NCBI GenBank assembly: GCA_963922455.1 | Contig: CAWUIO010000002.1 | Coordinates: forward strand, 62,001-126,000 | Reading direction: 5' to 3' | DNA length: 64,000 nucleotides | Source of the DNA: CAWUIO01 sp963922455 | GTDB taxonomy: Bacteria > Bacteroidota > Bacteroidia > Cytophagales > Microscillaceae | Part shown: positions 44,601 to 52,866 of the stretch, one piece after another | Layout: every line of letters begins with the position of its first letter | Position numbering within the stretch: position 1 is the first letter of the stretch | Notes under the pieces: generated by a model | Seen by the model: only the letters and a program-made list of their open reading frames with translations | Database searches by the model: none | What the model was told of the DNA's origin: nothing | Position numbers and translations under genes: made by a program

Positions 44601-45852
44601 GAAGGGGAGAACTTTCTCCGTAGATTTTTTTACTGAGCTCTATTCCTTCTTGCAAATCTTTTTCGGCGGCCTCCAGGTTAAATTCATCCGTGGTATGTAC
44701 CTGGTATTTTGTATCTATAGCTTTAAGCCTCAAGGTATTGTAAGAAGGTAGGATGCTTTCGTCTTGTTCTAGAATAGACTCTACATCACTTTCCGCCTGC
44801 TTTAGATTATTCAATTGACTGGCTCGGATGGCATTAAGAAGTTTTAAATCGGCGGTATATCGATTTTGCTTGGGGAAGTATTTAGCTATGCTTGCTTCAT
44901 TGAGGGTGACTACCCGGTCAAAAGCGCCTTCTTTATTGCTCTTCAAAAAGGTTTGTCCTAAACCAAAATTTGCCAAGAGAAAGTCCCGATGGTATTTCTT
45001 TACCGAAGACTGCGCTTGCTCAAAGCTCTTTTGAGCGACTTTGTAATCTTCTGAATCTAAGGCATTATACCCTTTGGCCATCCAAAAACGGGCTACAAAG
45101 GGATGTTTTACACTCAAAGAAGCTACTTGCTTTTGGTTTATTGTAAATGCAGAATCGGCTTTTTTATACTCACCCTGGGCTTGGTAAACTTGTGCGGCAA
45201 GGCTTAGTACCCGGGCGTGTTGAATATTCCGATACTGGACATCATACTTGCTATTTTCGGAAGAAATGGGGCTTGGGGTACTTTTCCAAGACACTATATT
45301 TTGCTTTAAATTTTCAAGGAATTCTTTGGCCTTATTAACTTCTTCTCTTTGAATATACAATTCAGCCAAGCGTATGCCCAATTCGGTCGACCAATACGCA
45401 GAAACTTCGGTATTTCCTTCCCAAGCTTTTTCTAATTCACCGTAAAGAGATTGGACTTGATTATAATTACCAGCCTGAAGCCAAGCATCCATACTATGCA
45501 CTAAACCGATAGAATACTCATCCAAATTCAATGATTTGAGCGCTTCCAGTTGCTCCAATCCCTTAGCCATACTTGCTTCCATCTGTGGATACTGGCTGTA
45601 GGCCTCATATACTTGGGCCTTGTAAATCTCAAGCCAGGCCCGGTAAATGGGTCGGTTATCTAGCTTTTTGAGAATATACTTGGGCAATTTAGCATCTACG
45701 ACTTTTAGGGCCTTAGCATACTTACCCTTATTGTATTGTTTGTCAGCCTTAGCAAATAAGTTTTCCCATGTAACCTGGGCGCTCAGGTAGCCAGGGAGCA
45801 AGAGCCAAATTGCCAGGGTACAGAATATTAAGAGCTTATGATTTTTTTTCAT
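41623..45852 (-). CDS. Exported TPR-CHAT domain protein
   Basis: A 1409-residue protein. An N-terminal signal peptide ('LLIFCTLAIWLLLPGYLSAQ') places it outside the cytoplasm. Residues about 30-880 are TPR-like repeats. The last 350 residues are a CHAT domain, a caspase-related fold, with the His-Cys pair intact: H1247 in 'LHIATHGFF' and C1322 in 'LSACETGLG'. CHAT proteases usually cleave a specific partner once the TPR part senses something. Exported ones are common in Bacteroidota but their targets are not known. The alpha/beta hydrolase gene lies 36 bases upstream in the same direction and probably shares the transcript. Confidence 0.9.
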   Translation of the reverse strand: MKKNHKLLIFCTLAIWLLLPGYLSAQVTWENLFAKADKQYNKGKYAKALKVVDAKLPKYILKKLDNRPIYRAWLEIYKAQVYEAYSQYPQMEASMAKGLEQLEALKSLNLDEYSIGLVHSMDAWLQAGNYNQVQSLYGELEKAWEGNTEVSAYWSTELGIRLAELYIQREEVNKAKEFLENLKQNIVSWKSTPSPISSENSKYDVQYRNIQHARVLSLAAQVYQAQGEYKKADSAFTINQKQVASLSVKHPFVARFWMAKGYNALDSEDYKVAQKSFEQAQSSVKKYHRDFLLANFGLGQTFLKSNKEGAFDRVVTLNEASIAKYFPKQNRYTADLKLLNAIRASQLNNLKQAESDVESILEQDESILPSYNTLRLKAIDTKYQVHTTDEFNLEAAEKDLQEGIELSKKIYGESSPLHQAYKIDLAGYYLVYTDDFDQAKDLFESKPESIVFSNHSIFHKDYVPQANTVARYYEILDQYPEALELIQNGTRVLVSKFGERDARVGKQLSRQAEMQIKVGDYRGAESSMDSAMVIIRKAIKRRSPEYADALALMAKINGEMGLFDEAEKLLRTSNRIYRRLGIDDISKKARSVEEMAFLYIRIGEYAETEQLLLESVAVQEKKYGTSSRRLHNLYNQLGLLYLIKWDFKNAESYLKKSEKIAQKIYGPESVKAAETYSLLANLHSVIGDYELASQYIGRVVPIQEKQLGDNHVELGKSYTLEALINLFQSTKNIKKSEEKLEKAKKIMASNFDENHPMYAEVLKNQANLYLQTKKYEEARQYLSQANAIWIDKLGEKNINSAQILSLLGDVNVKLKKFDEAKQNYVKAESIYKKLLSKDHPDYVQTESKLGRMYYVSNELKEANRLIEKTTQSYLSFFRDYFPSLNDREKTKFWNKIRSDFEFFNSLAVKMSADKPALLEKMYDHQLATKAILLSSSQKVRQSILGGNDLELKNLFQEWSRKREILTSLLYVSEEELAESPINITELQNELSNLEKDLSERSDIFANTVKKDLITWKDVRNSLEDNEAAVEIIRYRQYDDGFTDEVRYAALIVSRDTRKNPELVLFEKGSDMESKYVRYYRNMVKYRKKDRRSYENFWGPISEKLTSEINTVYFSPDGAYNQINLNALRVKDSTFLIDQIDIRYVSNTKDIVESRKKGAAKQYVNNAILFGDPVFYTTKEIKTEALSAAQRGGGGFIDRLPGTAREVQAIQDLLSAQSWKVTLYQESKAEESIIKNVEKPRVLHIATHGFFEKNAEQDDINLSSDLLGVKQDPLRRSGLLAKGAGELLMDGSKNFDSQEGILTAYEALSMNLEKTELVILSACETGLGEVAIGEGVYGLQRSFLVAGADALIMSLFKVNDEVTQKLMVKFYQKWLKTGNKRKAFYEAQKEIKAEYPYPALWGAFNMIGVQ

Positions 45853-45888
45853 GTTTCAATCTTGGATTAACCGTTGTGTGTAAGTTTT

Positions 45889-46917
45889 TTAATTTAATAT
45901 ACTGTTTTCTCTTTCAATTCGTTTTACGATTTGCATTTTCAGGATGGATTCGGCAAACTGATACGTTGTTTCTTGAACACTTTTCCAGTCTTTACTCGTA
46001 ATCTCCGAGGCAATGACGTGTTCTCCCACCTTCGGAAAGGCCTTTTGGGTTTTATGCGAACTGCCTAACTCCTCAAACATTGTCCGAATCGCTGCAACAG
46101 ATACCGTTTGATCTTGATGTTCTTCGTCTTTATAATAATACCCTACCAAAACGGGCTGTTTAATTTTCCGAAATACTTCTGGCTTCATCGAGTGGCTCAC
46201 TAATGATTTCAAGGAGATAAGGCCCTCAATCCGGTACTGGTTATTCCAATACTGTTCCCCTAAATCATTCCTAGGCTCTCGGGTAATGTATTTATCCCCA
46301 AAGATCGAGCGGGCCAGTTGAAGGCCCCAAGGTTTGTCCAGTAGCCAGGTAGATTCGTTAAAAAAATCTACCAAGGGAGAATAGGCAATAATAGCGTGCA
46401 CATCGGGGTCTTGTGATGCTAGATATAGAGCAAGTGTAGCTCCCGTAGAAGTCCCCATCAGAATGACTTTCTTTCCCAGCTTTTTACCAATGGCTAGTGC
46501 TTGTTGAGCCGTAGAAAGCAAACTTTCTGGACTCAAATGTATAAATGCGTCGGGATCTTTTAAGCCGTGTTGACTCAGCCGGGCCAAGTACAAATTACAG
46601 CCGTACCTTCGGGCAAACTCCAAGTGAATAGGTCGTCCCTCAGCATAGCTAGCCGTAAAGCCGTGTAAATACACCAAGCAATACTCCGTGGGTTTCTTAC
46701 CTACCGAATCATACCATACAATGCGGGCCTGATTATCCGCTTTGATTTGTGGATTACTATTTTCTGCCCGATTAAGCGAATCTTCAAGCATCGCTAAGGT
46801 GTTAGGAAGAGAGAGGGAAGAAACTTGCAGTTGAGGTGTTTCGGGACGGGGCCCCATCAAAACCGCTCCCACGAGTACCAATAAGATAAAAACAGACCAG
46901 GACCAAACCTTTTTCAT
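45889..46917 (-). CDS. Membrane-anchored alpha/beta hydrolase
   Basis: A 342-residue serine hydrolase. An N-terminal hydrophobic anchor or signal ('SVFILLVLVGAVLMGP') precedes the domain. The oxyanion loop is 'VYLHGFTASYAEGRP', the nucleophile elbow is 'LMGTSTGATLALYLAS', and the catalytic His lies in 'PKVGEHVIASE'. It most resembles esterase or lysophospholipase-like members. Its start faces that of endonuclease V with only 35 bases between start codons. It is the first gene of a pair with the TPR-CHAT gene. Confidence 0.85.
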   Translation of the reverse strand: MKKVWSWSVFILLVLVGAVLMGPRPETPQLQVSSLSLPNTLAMLEDSLNRAENSNPQIKADNQARIVWYDSVGKKPTEYCLVYLHGFTASYAEGRPIHLEFARRYGCNLYLARLSQHGLKDPDAFIHLSPESLLSTAQQALAIGKKLGKKVILMGTSTGATLALYLASQDPDVHAIIAYSPLVDFFNESTWLLDKPWGLQLARSIFGDKYITREPRNDLGEQYWNNQYRIEGLISLKSLVSHSMKPEVFRKIKQPVLVGYYYKDEEHQDQTVSVAAIRTMFEELGSSHKTQKAFPKVGEHVIASEITSKDWKSVQETTYQFAESILKMQIVKRIERENSILN

Positions 46918-46952
46918 GTGATCAGCAATTTAAAGCACAAACCAAGTCGCTT

Positions 46953-47672
46953 ATGAACGAAAAGCTTGTACGAATTCAAGAGGAATTAGCATCAAAATTA
47001 CTGATTCCTGAGAAAAACCGGACAATATTACCCGACAAGACAAGCGTTTTAGCTCTAGATATACAATATTCAGCCCAAAAAGCCTACATCGGCGCGGTTT
47101 ATCAAGCCGCTGCTAGTCCTACTTGGCAAGTTTTCCAAGGGATGTTTCCCGCAGCCTGGGACTATCAACCTGGCTTCTTTGCTTTTCGAGAAGGGATACC
47201 CTTATACAATATGATCTCTCATGTACTCAAGCAAACCAATTGTAAACCAAACCTTCTCCTCTTGGATTCCCACGGTATAGCCCACCCACGAAAGATGGGG
47301 CTCGCTACTTGGCTGGGGCTTTTTTTAGGATTACCCAGTGTTGGTTGTGCCAAGAAAAGTCTCTTACCTTATGATGAGGAATATCTAGGACAAGAAGCTG
47401 CTAGCGCTGTCCCCATCATACTAAACCAAGAAGTTTTGGGCTATGCTTTGCGAAGAAAGGCCTCCGTAAAGCCGGTTTTTGTAAGCCCAGGTTATAAAGT
47501 ACACCCAGTGGCCGCTCGTGAGTGGGTCATGCAATTGAAAGGAGCATACCGCATACCCGATATACAGCGGGAAGCCGACCAGGCTGCCCGCCGATATGCC
47601 CAAGGAGAATTTAACAAGGAAGATATCGACCTAAGCCCTATTCCTGCCTACATGAATCCCGATGATTTTTGA
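46953..47672 (+). CDS. nfi: Endonuclease V
   Basis: Cuts DNA (and RNA in some members) at the second bond 3' to deoxyinosine, starting repair of deaminated adenine. The 239-residue protein keeps the family acidic residues: 'VLALDIQYS' (first Asp), 'PGFFAFREGIPLY' (Glu), and 'LLDSHGIAHPRKMGLATWLG' (Asp and His). 'VGCAKKSL' and 'KPVFVSPGYKV' replace the common GVAKK and SPGH, so it is a somewhat diverged member. The sirtuin gene follows 54 bases later in the same direction. Confidence 0.9.
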   Translation: MNEKLVRIQEELASKLLIPEKNRTILPDKTSVLALDIQYSAQKAYIGAVYQAAASPTWQVFQGMFPAAWDYQPGFFAFREGIPLYNMISHVLKQTNCKPNLLLLDSHGIAHPRKMGLATWLGLFLGLPSVGCAKKSLLPYDEEYLGQEAASAVPIILNQEVLGYALRRKASVKPVFVSPGYKVHPVAAREWVMQLKGAYRIPDIQREADQAARRYAQGEFNKEDIDLSPIPAYMNPDDF

Positions 47673-47726
47673 TAAAAATTTTATATTTGAATAAGAGTTA
47701 TCGCTAACCCTAAAAGCTTAATCCTC

Positions 47727-48443
47727 ATGAAACCCCAATCAGATAAGAAAAAGATTGTTGCCCTCACAGGGGCCGGCATTAGTGCAGAAAGTGGCCTGAA
47801 AACGTTTCGAGACTCAGGCGGACTCTGGGAAAATTATGATGTGATGGATGTAGCTTCCATCGATGGCTGGTACCGGGATAAAGAGCTAGTGCTAAAATTT
47901 TATAATGATCGTAGAGCTCAAGCCCACCAGGCTATACCCAATGATGGACATCGCGGTTTGGTAAAACTGGAAGAGTATTTTGATGTCAGCATCGTAACCC
48001 AAAATGTAGACAATCTCCACGAGAAAGCTGGTTCTAGCCACGTGATTCACCTTCACGGGGAGTTGAGCAAGGTGCGGAGCACTGCCGATCCCAACCTCAT
48101 CTACGAATGGGGAGAGAAATCTATCCACTTGGGCGATACCTGCGAAAAAGGGTCTCAATTAAGGCCGCATATTGTCTGGTTTGGCGAGGCCGTGCCCATG
48201 ATGGAAACCGCCGCCCACCTCACCTCACAAGCCGATATTTTTATCGTGATTGGCACCTCCTTACTCGTTTATCCCGCAGCCAGTTTGATCGATTATGTGC
48301 CCTACGATTCGCCCAAGTACATCATTGACCCACATTTGCCCGATGTTCGCCCCAGTGCCAATTTAAAAATGGTAGAAGCCAAGGCCAGTGTCGGCGTGCC
48401 CCAAGTGGTTCAAGAGATTTTGGAAAAATATAGGCCAGCCTAA
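47727..48443 (+). CDS. cobB: Class III NAD-dependent deacylase (sirtuin) lacking zinc cysteines
   Basis: Removes acyl groups from protein lysines using NAD. The 238 residues hold 'TGAGISAESGLKTFRDSGGLWENY' (NAD site), 'TQNVDNLHEKAGSSHVIHLHGEL' (catalytic His), 'GTSLLVYPAASL' and a FYNDRR segment. The Y-x-x-R pair there marks succinyl/malonyl-preferring class III members. Only one cysteine is present ('GDTCEKG'), so the usual four-cysteine zinc ribbon is missing; 'RSTADPNLIYEWGEK' stands in its place. Confidence 0.92.
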   Translation: MKPQSDKKKIVALTGAGISAESGLKTFRDSGGLWENYDVMDVASIDGWYRDKELVLKFYNDRRAQAHQAIPNDGHRGLVKLEEYFDVSIVTQNVDNLHEKAGSSHVIHLHGELSKVRSTADPNLIYEWGEKSIHLGDTCEKGSQLRPHIVWFGEAVPMMETAAHLTSQADIFIVIGTSLLVYPAASLIDYVPYDSPKYIIDPHLPDVRPSANLKMVEAKASVGVPQVVQEILEKYRPA

Positions 48444-48472
48444 TCCTAGCACTCGTTTAAAAATCCTCAGCA

Positions 48473-48602
48473 GGGGCTTCCCCGCGCCTAAAAGCTTGTT
48501 GAAAATGGCTCATGGGGCTTGAGCGCGGGGCCGGGCTCTCACTACTCGCCTGCCCCGCTCAAGGCCACTTCGGGCTCAAACAGGCCGTTCCATCCCTAAG
48601 CC
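48473..48602 (+). repeat. Dispersed structured repeat, copy 10 (subtype B-like)
   Basis: A 130-bp element. Ends GGCTT/AAGCC pair. Hairpin arms are CCCCGCGC and GCGCGGGG. Stem 2 is weak in this copy. It carries the TCACTAC/CCGTTC co-change. It lies between convergent stops, 29 nt from the sirtuin and 10 nt from the UspA gene. Confidence 0.9.
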
Positions 48603-48612
48603 AAAAGAAGGC

Positions 48613-49464
48613 CTATCCAGTATACGATTTACCGATGGTGAGCACCGGTCTTTGGGCATGGTTTACCAAATCTTCGGCCGTACTTCCCAGGAAAAAGTGA
48701 CTAAGTCCTTTTCTCTGGTGTGTCTCTACCACAATCAAATCTGCATCCAGCTTACGGGCCGCATTTAAAATGCCGGCTTCTTCAGTTCGGGCACTAAACA
48801 CGTGAAGATGCAGGTTACTCAATCCTGTATTGTGTATGAACTCCTCGGAGCGTTTTTCAATTTCTGAATTGCTTCTCAAGAAAAGCGTCGAGTTTACGAA
48901 AACGATGTGTAACTCAGCCCCAAAAGATTCTTGCATTTTCTTTAAATACGCGATAGCTGCCAGATTATACTCAAGCAGGTCACTTCCAAATACTATCTTG
49001 TTAATTTGAAAATTATCAGGTAATTGACGCACCGTTAATACGGGACAGCTAGCATGTCTAACGATTTTTTCCGTGTTAGATCCTATAAAAATTTCCTCGA
49101 TCGGTTGGGTTCCTTGAGTCCCCATAATTATCAAATCGGCCCCTATTTCTTTAGACTTCTTTTGGATACTTTGGAATATAGCCCCCTCTTCCACTAGATT
49201 ATGAATTTTAACCGGATTTAGATCGCGAAGCAATAATTGATTATTCATTTCTGAGAGGGCAGCTTCTTGGACATTCCGTAAATATTGCTGCTCAATGTTG
49301 GGGTCCAACTCAGCAGATACGGGTACCAAAAGCTGATGACTTAAGCTAGGTATCACGTGTAAGTGATACAATTCCGAGTTAAGGGCCTGGGCAATGTGCG
49401 CGGCCATTTGTAAGGCATTACTGGCTTGCTCGGAAAAGTCGGTAGGCACAAGGATCTTTTTCAT
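48613..49464 (-). CDS. Tandem universal stress protein (UspA x2)
   Basis: A 283-residue protein from the Met at 49464; the frame opens 26 codons earlier. It has two UspA domains. The first (1-145) has 'KILVPTDFSEQASNALQMAAHIA' and the ATP-type loop 'LIIMGTQGTQPIEEIFIGSNTEKIVRHASCPVLTV'. The second (about 150-283) ends 'LIVVETHQRKGLSHFFLGSTAEDLVNHAQRPVLTI', with a G-x2-G-x9-G(S/T) loop modified in the middle. Such proteins respond to starvation or oxidative stress. It appears to be a single-gene unit. Confidence 0.92.
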   Translation of the reverse strand: MKKILVPTDFSEQASNALQMAAHIAQALNSELYHLHVIPSLSHQLLVPVSAELDPNIEQQYLRNVQEAALSEMNNQLLLRDLNPVKIHNLVEEGAIFQSIQKKSKEIGADLIIMGTQGTQPIEEIFIGSNTEKIVRHASCPVLTVRQLPDNFQINKIVFGSDLLEYNLAAIAYLKKMQESFGAELHIVFVNSTLFLRSNSEIEKRSEEFIHNTGLSNLHLHVFSARTEEAGILNAARKLDADLIVVETHQRKGLSHFFLGSTAEDLVNHAQRPVLTIGKSYTG

Positions 49465-49580
49465 AATTCGACTAGTTTTAAATTTTGGACTAAGTAAATG
49501 TATCCCTTGTGTCGGTCTAATAAAATGACAAATGTCAAACAATTGCTAAGACAAATAAAATTTACGACCTAAATTAATTT

Positions 49581-50222
49581 ATGAAATCTCCCAACTATGC
49601 GGCCGGGCTGATGGCCCATCTGACCAACTTTTTTGAAAAATATGAATACGAATTACTGCTCTCTCGCAACCAGTTCCGTAAAAAATTAGATACGGGGTTT
49701 CAAAATGTAATCCCTTCGGTAAGCCAGTACACCCAAGAAAGCTTGGTAGAAATTAATATGGGCGTACGTCTTGATGTGGTAGAAAATGCGATAAATCAGT
49801 TCACTAGCCACCTCAAAGAATTTCATCCGGATACCAATACCATCATTACCTCCCTGGGGCACTTAATGGGCAAGCAGTACTTTCGTTATAAAGTAGCCAG
49901 TAAGGACGACTTGGCCCGGGTATGCGGGCAGATACGCTCTTTTATGGAAGAGAAAGGTTTTCTTTTTCTAGATAAATCACTCGATATAGGCCACCTGGAT
50001 ATCCTACTCAATACCGAACCCCGCAAAATATCTCCATACTGCCCCAATTATTATCATCAATGTTTAAAAGGAATGGTGATCGCACGTATCAATCAGAACC
50101 CCGAATGGGACGAACTCGCGTTGGTTTACCGAGGAACCATGCGGAAGCGAGCGCTCCCCGAAGAACAAATCCAAAAGTTTGATAAACTTATTTACTTTCT
50201 AAAAAGCTTCTCGATGAACTAA
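49581..50222 (+). CDS. Hypothetical protein
   Basis: A 213-residue soluble protein of no family I recognise. It has no signal peptide or membrane segment. The composition is ordinary, with aromatic-rich patches such as 'NFFEKYEYELLLSRNQFRKKL' and 'YCPNYYHQCLKGMVIARI'. A helical first half and a mixed second half are likely. It is divergent from the UspA gene across about 115 bases. Its last 35 bases overlap the 3' end of the GMC oxidoreductase gene on the other strand. Confidence 0.75.
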   Translation: MKSPNYAAGLMAHLTNFFEKYEYELLLSRNQFRKKLDTGFQNVIPSVSQYTQESLVEINMGVRLDVVENAINQFTSHLKEFHPDTNTIITSLGHLMGKQYFRYKVASKDDLARVCGQIRSFMEEKGFLFLDKSLDIGHLDILLNTEPRKISPYCPNYYHQCLKGMVIARINQNPEWDELALVYRGTMRKRALPEEQIQKFDKLIYFLKSFSMN

Positions 50223-51840
50223 GTTGGATACCTCGTATCATATCCGAAGCTTTCTCGGCGATCATATACACGGGGGCATTGGTGTTTCCACTCGGGATTT
50301 GGGGCATAACCGAGGCATCTACTACTCTTAAGCCTTCTATACCATGTACCCGAAGTTGAGAATCTACTACCGAGGCTTCATCTTGCCCCATTTTGCAGGT
50401 ACCCACCGGGTGATAAACCGTTTCCAGAGAGCGGCGAATGTGCTCTGCCAAGGCATCATCTGAGTTCCAATCCAAGGGGGCCACTCGGGCTTTTCGATAA
50501 GGATCAAAAGGGCTTTGATTGAGCAATTCCATCGCTAGCTTACCGCCTTTAAGCAGCTTTTTTAAGTCTTCCTCCTCCGAAAGAAAGTTAGGCTGGATAC
50601 GCGGGGCATCCAATGGGTTATCGGAACGGAGCCTAAGGTAGCCCCGGCTTTTGGGATGGATGAGGGAAGGAAGCACCATGTAGCCATCCTTACGCGGGTA
50701 GGTCTGGGTGGAGTACACATCGTAGTCGTAGCCCCGTCCTACATTGCTAGGGGTAAAATGCAACTGAAAATCTACCCCCGAAGGGTGATCGTCTAAATTG
50801 AGAAAAGCAAAGGCTTCTAAGGGACTCGTCGTGAGAGGGCCTTTTTTGCGAAGGAGGTAATTGCCCAGACTTTGAATTTTGTACTGGGGTTTGAGGTAAT
50901 GATTGAGTCCCTTTTCTTGATTGGATTCACACCCTATCAGGTAAAATAAGTGATCTTGGAGGTTTTTTCCTACCCCAGGCAGCTCGTGCCTTAGCTCAAT
51001 ACCTTGACTCTTTAGCTCATCGGCCTCCCCGATACCCGAAAGCATCAACAACTGTGGTGAATTAAATGCCCCAGCCGATAAGATCACCTCTTTTTCGGCA
51101 TAAAGGGCTTCCATCACCGATTTTCCTTTGAGGACTTCTACCCCAGTGGCCCGGTCCGAACTGAGCAAGACCCGGAGTACCTGGATGCCACTTAAGATTT
51201 TGAGATTGGGCCGTTTGAGGGCGGGCTTTAAAAAGGCTTGGGCCGAACTATGACGTTTTCCTTGATGGATGGTAAAGTGTAAATACCCTATGCCGGCCTG
51301 CTCAGCCCCATTATAATCCGGCGTTTCTGGGATACCCATGGCTTTGCCCGACTCAATAAATGCCCGACTGTAGGGACTTTCAAACAGACGTTCGGCGGTA
51401 ACGTGTAATTCTCCCGCATCATTATGGTAACGCGGGTCTAATTGATCAAACTGCGCATGATTTTCCGAACGTTTGAAGTAGGGAAGCACAGAGTCATAAT
51501 CCCAGCCGGTATTGCCCATTTGGGCCCATGCATCATAATCGGCCCGATTGCCCCGCACATAAGCCATGGCATTGGTGGAGCTACTGCCTCCCCATGTCTT
51601 GCCCCTAGGTAAAAACATACGCTTCCCGTTGACGTGCTCTTGAGGTTCTGACCAATAAGACCAGTCGATAGCAGTACGAAATAATTGGCCATACCCCCCC
51701 GGCATGTGGATAAATGGATTGCGGTCGGCAGGACCTGCTTCTAGGAGGAGCACTTGATTATAGGGGTCTGCACTTAAACGGTGGGCCAAGACACAGCCCG
51801 CAGAACCAGCCCCTACGATGATATAGTCAAATTTTTGCAT
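50188..51840 (-). CDS. GMC-family oxidoreductase (choline dehydrogenase-like)
   Basis: A 550-residue FAD enzyme. The dinucleotide fold is 'FDYIIVGAGSAGCVLAHRLSADPYNQVLLLEAGP', the GMC signature 1 region is 'RGKTWGGSSSTNAMAYVRGNRADYD', signature 2 is 'SAGAFNSPQLLMLSGIG', and the active-site His lies in 'VYHPVGTCKMG'. This is the alcohol/choline dehydrogenase (BetA-like) branch, but there is no betaine gene nearby, so the alcohol substrate is open. There is no signal peptide. Its end overlaps the converging hypothetical gene. Confidence 0.92.
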   Translation of the reverse strand: MQKFDYIIVGAGSAGCVLAHRLSADPYNQVLLLEAGPADRNPFIHMPGGYGQLFRTAIDWSYWSEPQEHVNGKRMFLPRGKTWGGSSSTNAMAYVRGNRADYDAWAQMGNTGWDYDSVLPYFKRSENHAQFDQLDPRYHNDAGELHVTAERLFESPYSRAFIESGKAMGIPETPDYNGAEQAGIGYLHFTIHQGKRHSSAQAFLKPALKRPNLKILSGIQVLRVLLSSDRATGVEVLKGKSVMEALYAEKEVILSAGAFNSPQLLMLSGIGEADELKSQGIELRHELPGVGKNLQDHLFYLIGCESNQEKGLNHYLKPQYKIQSLGNYLLRKKGPLTTSPLEAFAFLNLDDHPSGVDFQLHFTPSNVGRGYDYDVYSTQTYPRKDGYMVLPSLIHPKSRGYLRLRSDNPLDAPRIQPNFLSEEEDLKKLLKGGKLAMELLNQSPFDPYRKARVAPLDWNSDDALAEHIRRSLETVYHPVGTCKMGQDEASVVDSQLRVHGIEGLRVVDASVMPQIPSGNTNAPVYMIAEKASDMIRGIQLSSSRSFLESK

Positions 51841-51925
51841 AGTGACTTTAAAATATGCTTTGTAGGGGAGATTCTCAAAAATTTAGTGGGCCCGCCGAAT
51901 GTTTTTTTAATTATTTGAGAATTTA

Positions 51926-52273
51926 TTAGACTCTTTTTCCTTTCCAAGCCATAATTCCACCTTGGAGGTTAATCACATCGGAAAAGCCTTGGGTTTGCAT
52001 GATTTGACATGCCCGCCGGCTCCGAACCCCACTGCGGCAATAGACGTAGTACGTATTTTCGGGGGAAAGTTTTTGTATTTCCTCCCTGAAGCTAGCCTGC
52101 ATGACATCGATGTTTTGGGCCCCGGGTAGGTGCCCTTTTTGGTATTCCTCCGGAGTTCGCACATCCAGTAGCTGGTGGTTTTTAGGAAGTTGGGTGATTT
52201 TTTCTTCCAATTCCTCAGGCCGGATGGTTTCAGGGCCTTTACCAAAGATTTGCGCTAGCCAAGATTTGATCAT
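51926..52273 (-). CDS. Rhodanese-like domain protein
   Basis: A 115-residue single rhodanese domain. The active-site loop is 'YVYCRSGVRSRRACQIM' with catalytic Cys, preceded by 'LLDVRTPEEYQKGHLPGAQNIDVM' and followed by 'VINLQGGIMAWKGKRV'. Such proteins carry sulfur as persulfide or act as small phosphatase-like sensors. There is no signal peptide. It lies 85 bases upstream of the GMC gene on the same strand. The specific role is unknown. Confidence 0.92.
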   Translation of the reverse strand: MIKSWLAQIFGKGPETIRPEELEEKITQLPKNHQLLDVRTPEEYQKGHLPGAQNIDVMQASFREEIQKLSPENTYYVYCRSGVRSRRACQIMQTQGFSDVINLQGGIMAWKGKRV

Positions 52274-52386
52274 GATGATGGGGTTTAGGGGTAATAATCG
52301 GCTATTTACAAGAAATTAAGGAGGCTTTTAGTGACTGAGGTTACCATAAAAAAGATTTGCCGACTTTTGACCAAGATAGGCTCTCT

Positions 52387-52530
52387 GCTCGGTCGCCAAT
52401 AATTGGTGTCCATTTCTTCTTGGGGCATTTGCGATGCTCCAGGTTCTTTCTTGTCTACATTGTAAGGCAATATGCTTTGAGGCATTGCCAATGCCATAAA
52501 GACGCGCTCGCATTACACATGCGACCGAGC
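52387..52530. other. Multibranched hairpin island
   Basis: A perfect 10-base outer stem, GCTCGGTCGC (52387-52396) with GCGACCGAGC (52521-52530), encloses smaller hairpins: GGGGCAT/ATGCTCC around TTGCG (52422-52440) and GGCAT/ATGCC around TGCCA (52481-52495). It is a 144-base multibranched fold in the 593-base gap between the divergent rhodanese and yebC genes. No gene is credible here. It may be a small RNA or a small mobile element. Confidence 0.55.
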
Positions 52531-52604
52531 TAGAAGTCCCAAGATAAGGCAAATCCCTTTATTTCATGAGGAAGCGGTACCTTCCCCAAGGATACAACCT
52601 CTTT

Positions 52605-52737
52605 GGCTGAGGGATAGAGCGGCCTGTTTGAGCTCGTGTAGGCCCCCGCGGGCAAAGGCAGCGAGTAGCGAAAGCCCGACCCCGGCCGGTAAAAAAGGGC
52701 AAAAGCGGCACCCACTTCCTAAGCCGGGGGCAGCCCC
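52605..52737 (-). repeat. Dispersed structured repeat, copy 11 (subtype A)
   Basis: A 133-bp element. Ends GGCTG/CAGCC pair. Hairpin arms are CCCCGGC and GCCGGGG. Stem 2 is CTCG/CGAG. It lies between two divergent gene starts, so no stop codon precedes it; an exception like copy 7. Confidence 0.92.
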
Positions 52738-52866
52738 TACTAGAGTATTTAAAGGGCAATCGGGTGGGGAAGCAAGCAAATTCGCCGATGATTTTGTAAA
52801 TTAGCATCAATTTTTCCGGGAACGCATGTACCGGAAGCGATGGTGAGATACTAAACTAGAATTTCC

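Noticed and set aside
52559..52810. Three overlapping minus-strand frames through repeat copy 11
   Set aside because: They are different readings of the same structured repeat, with no ribosome site or conserved product.
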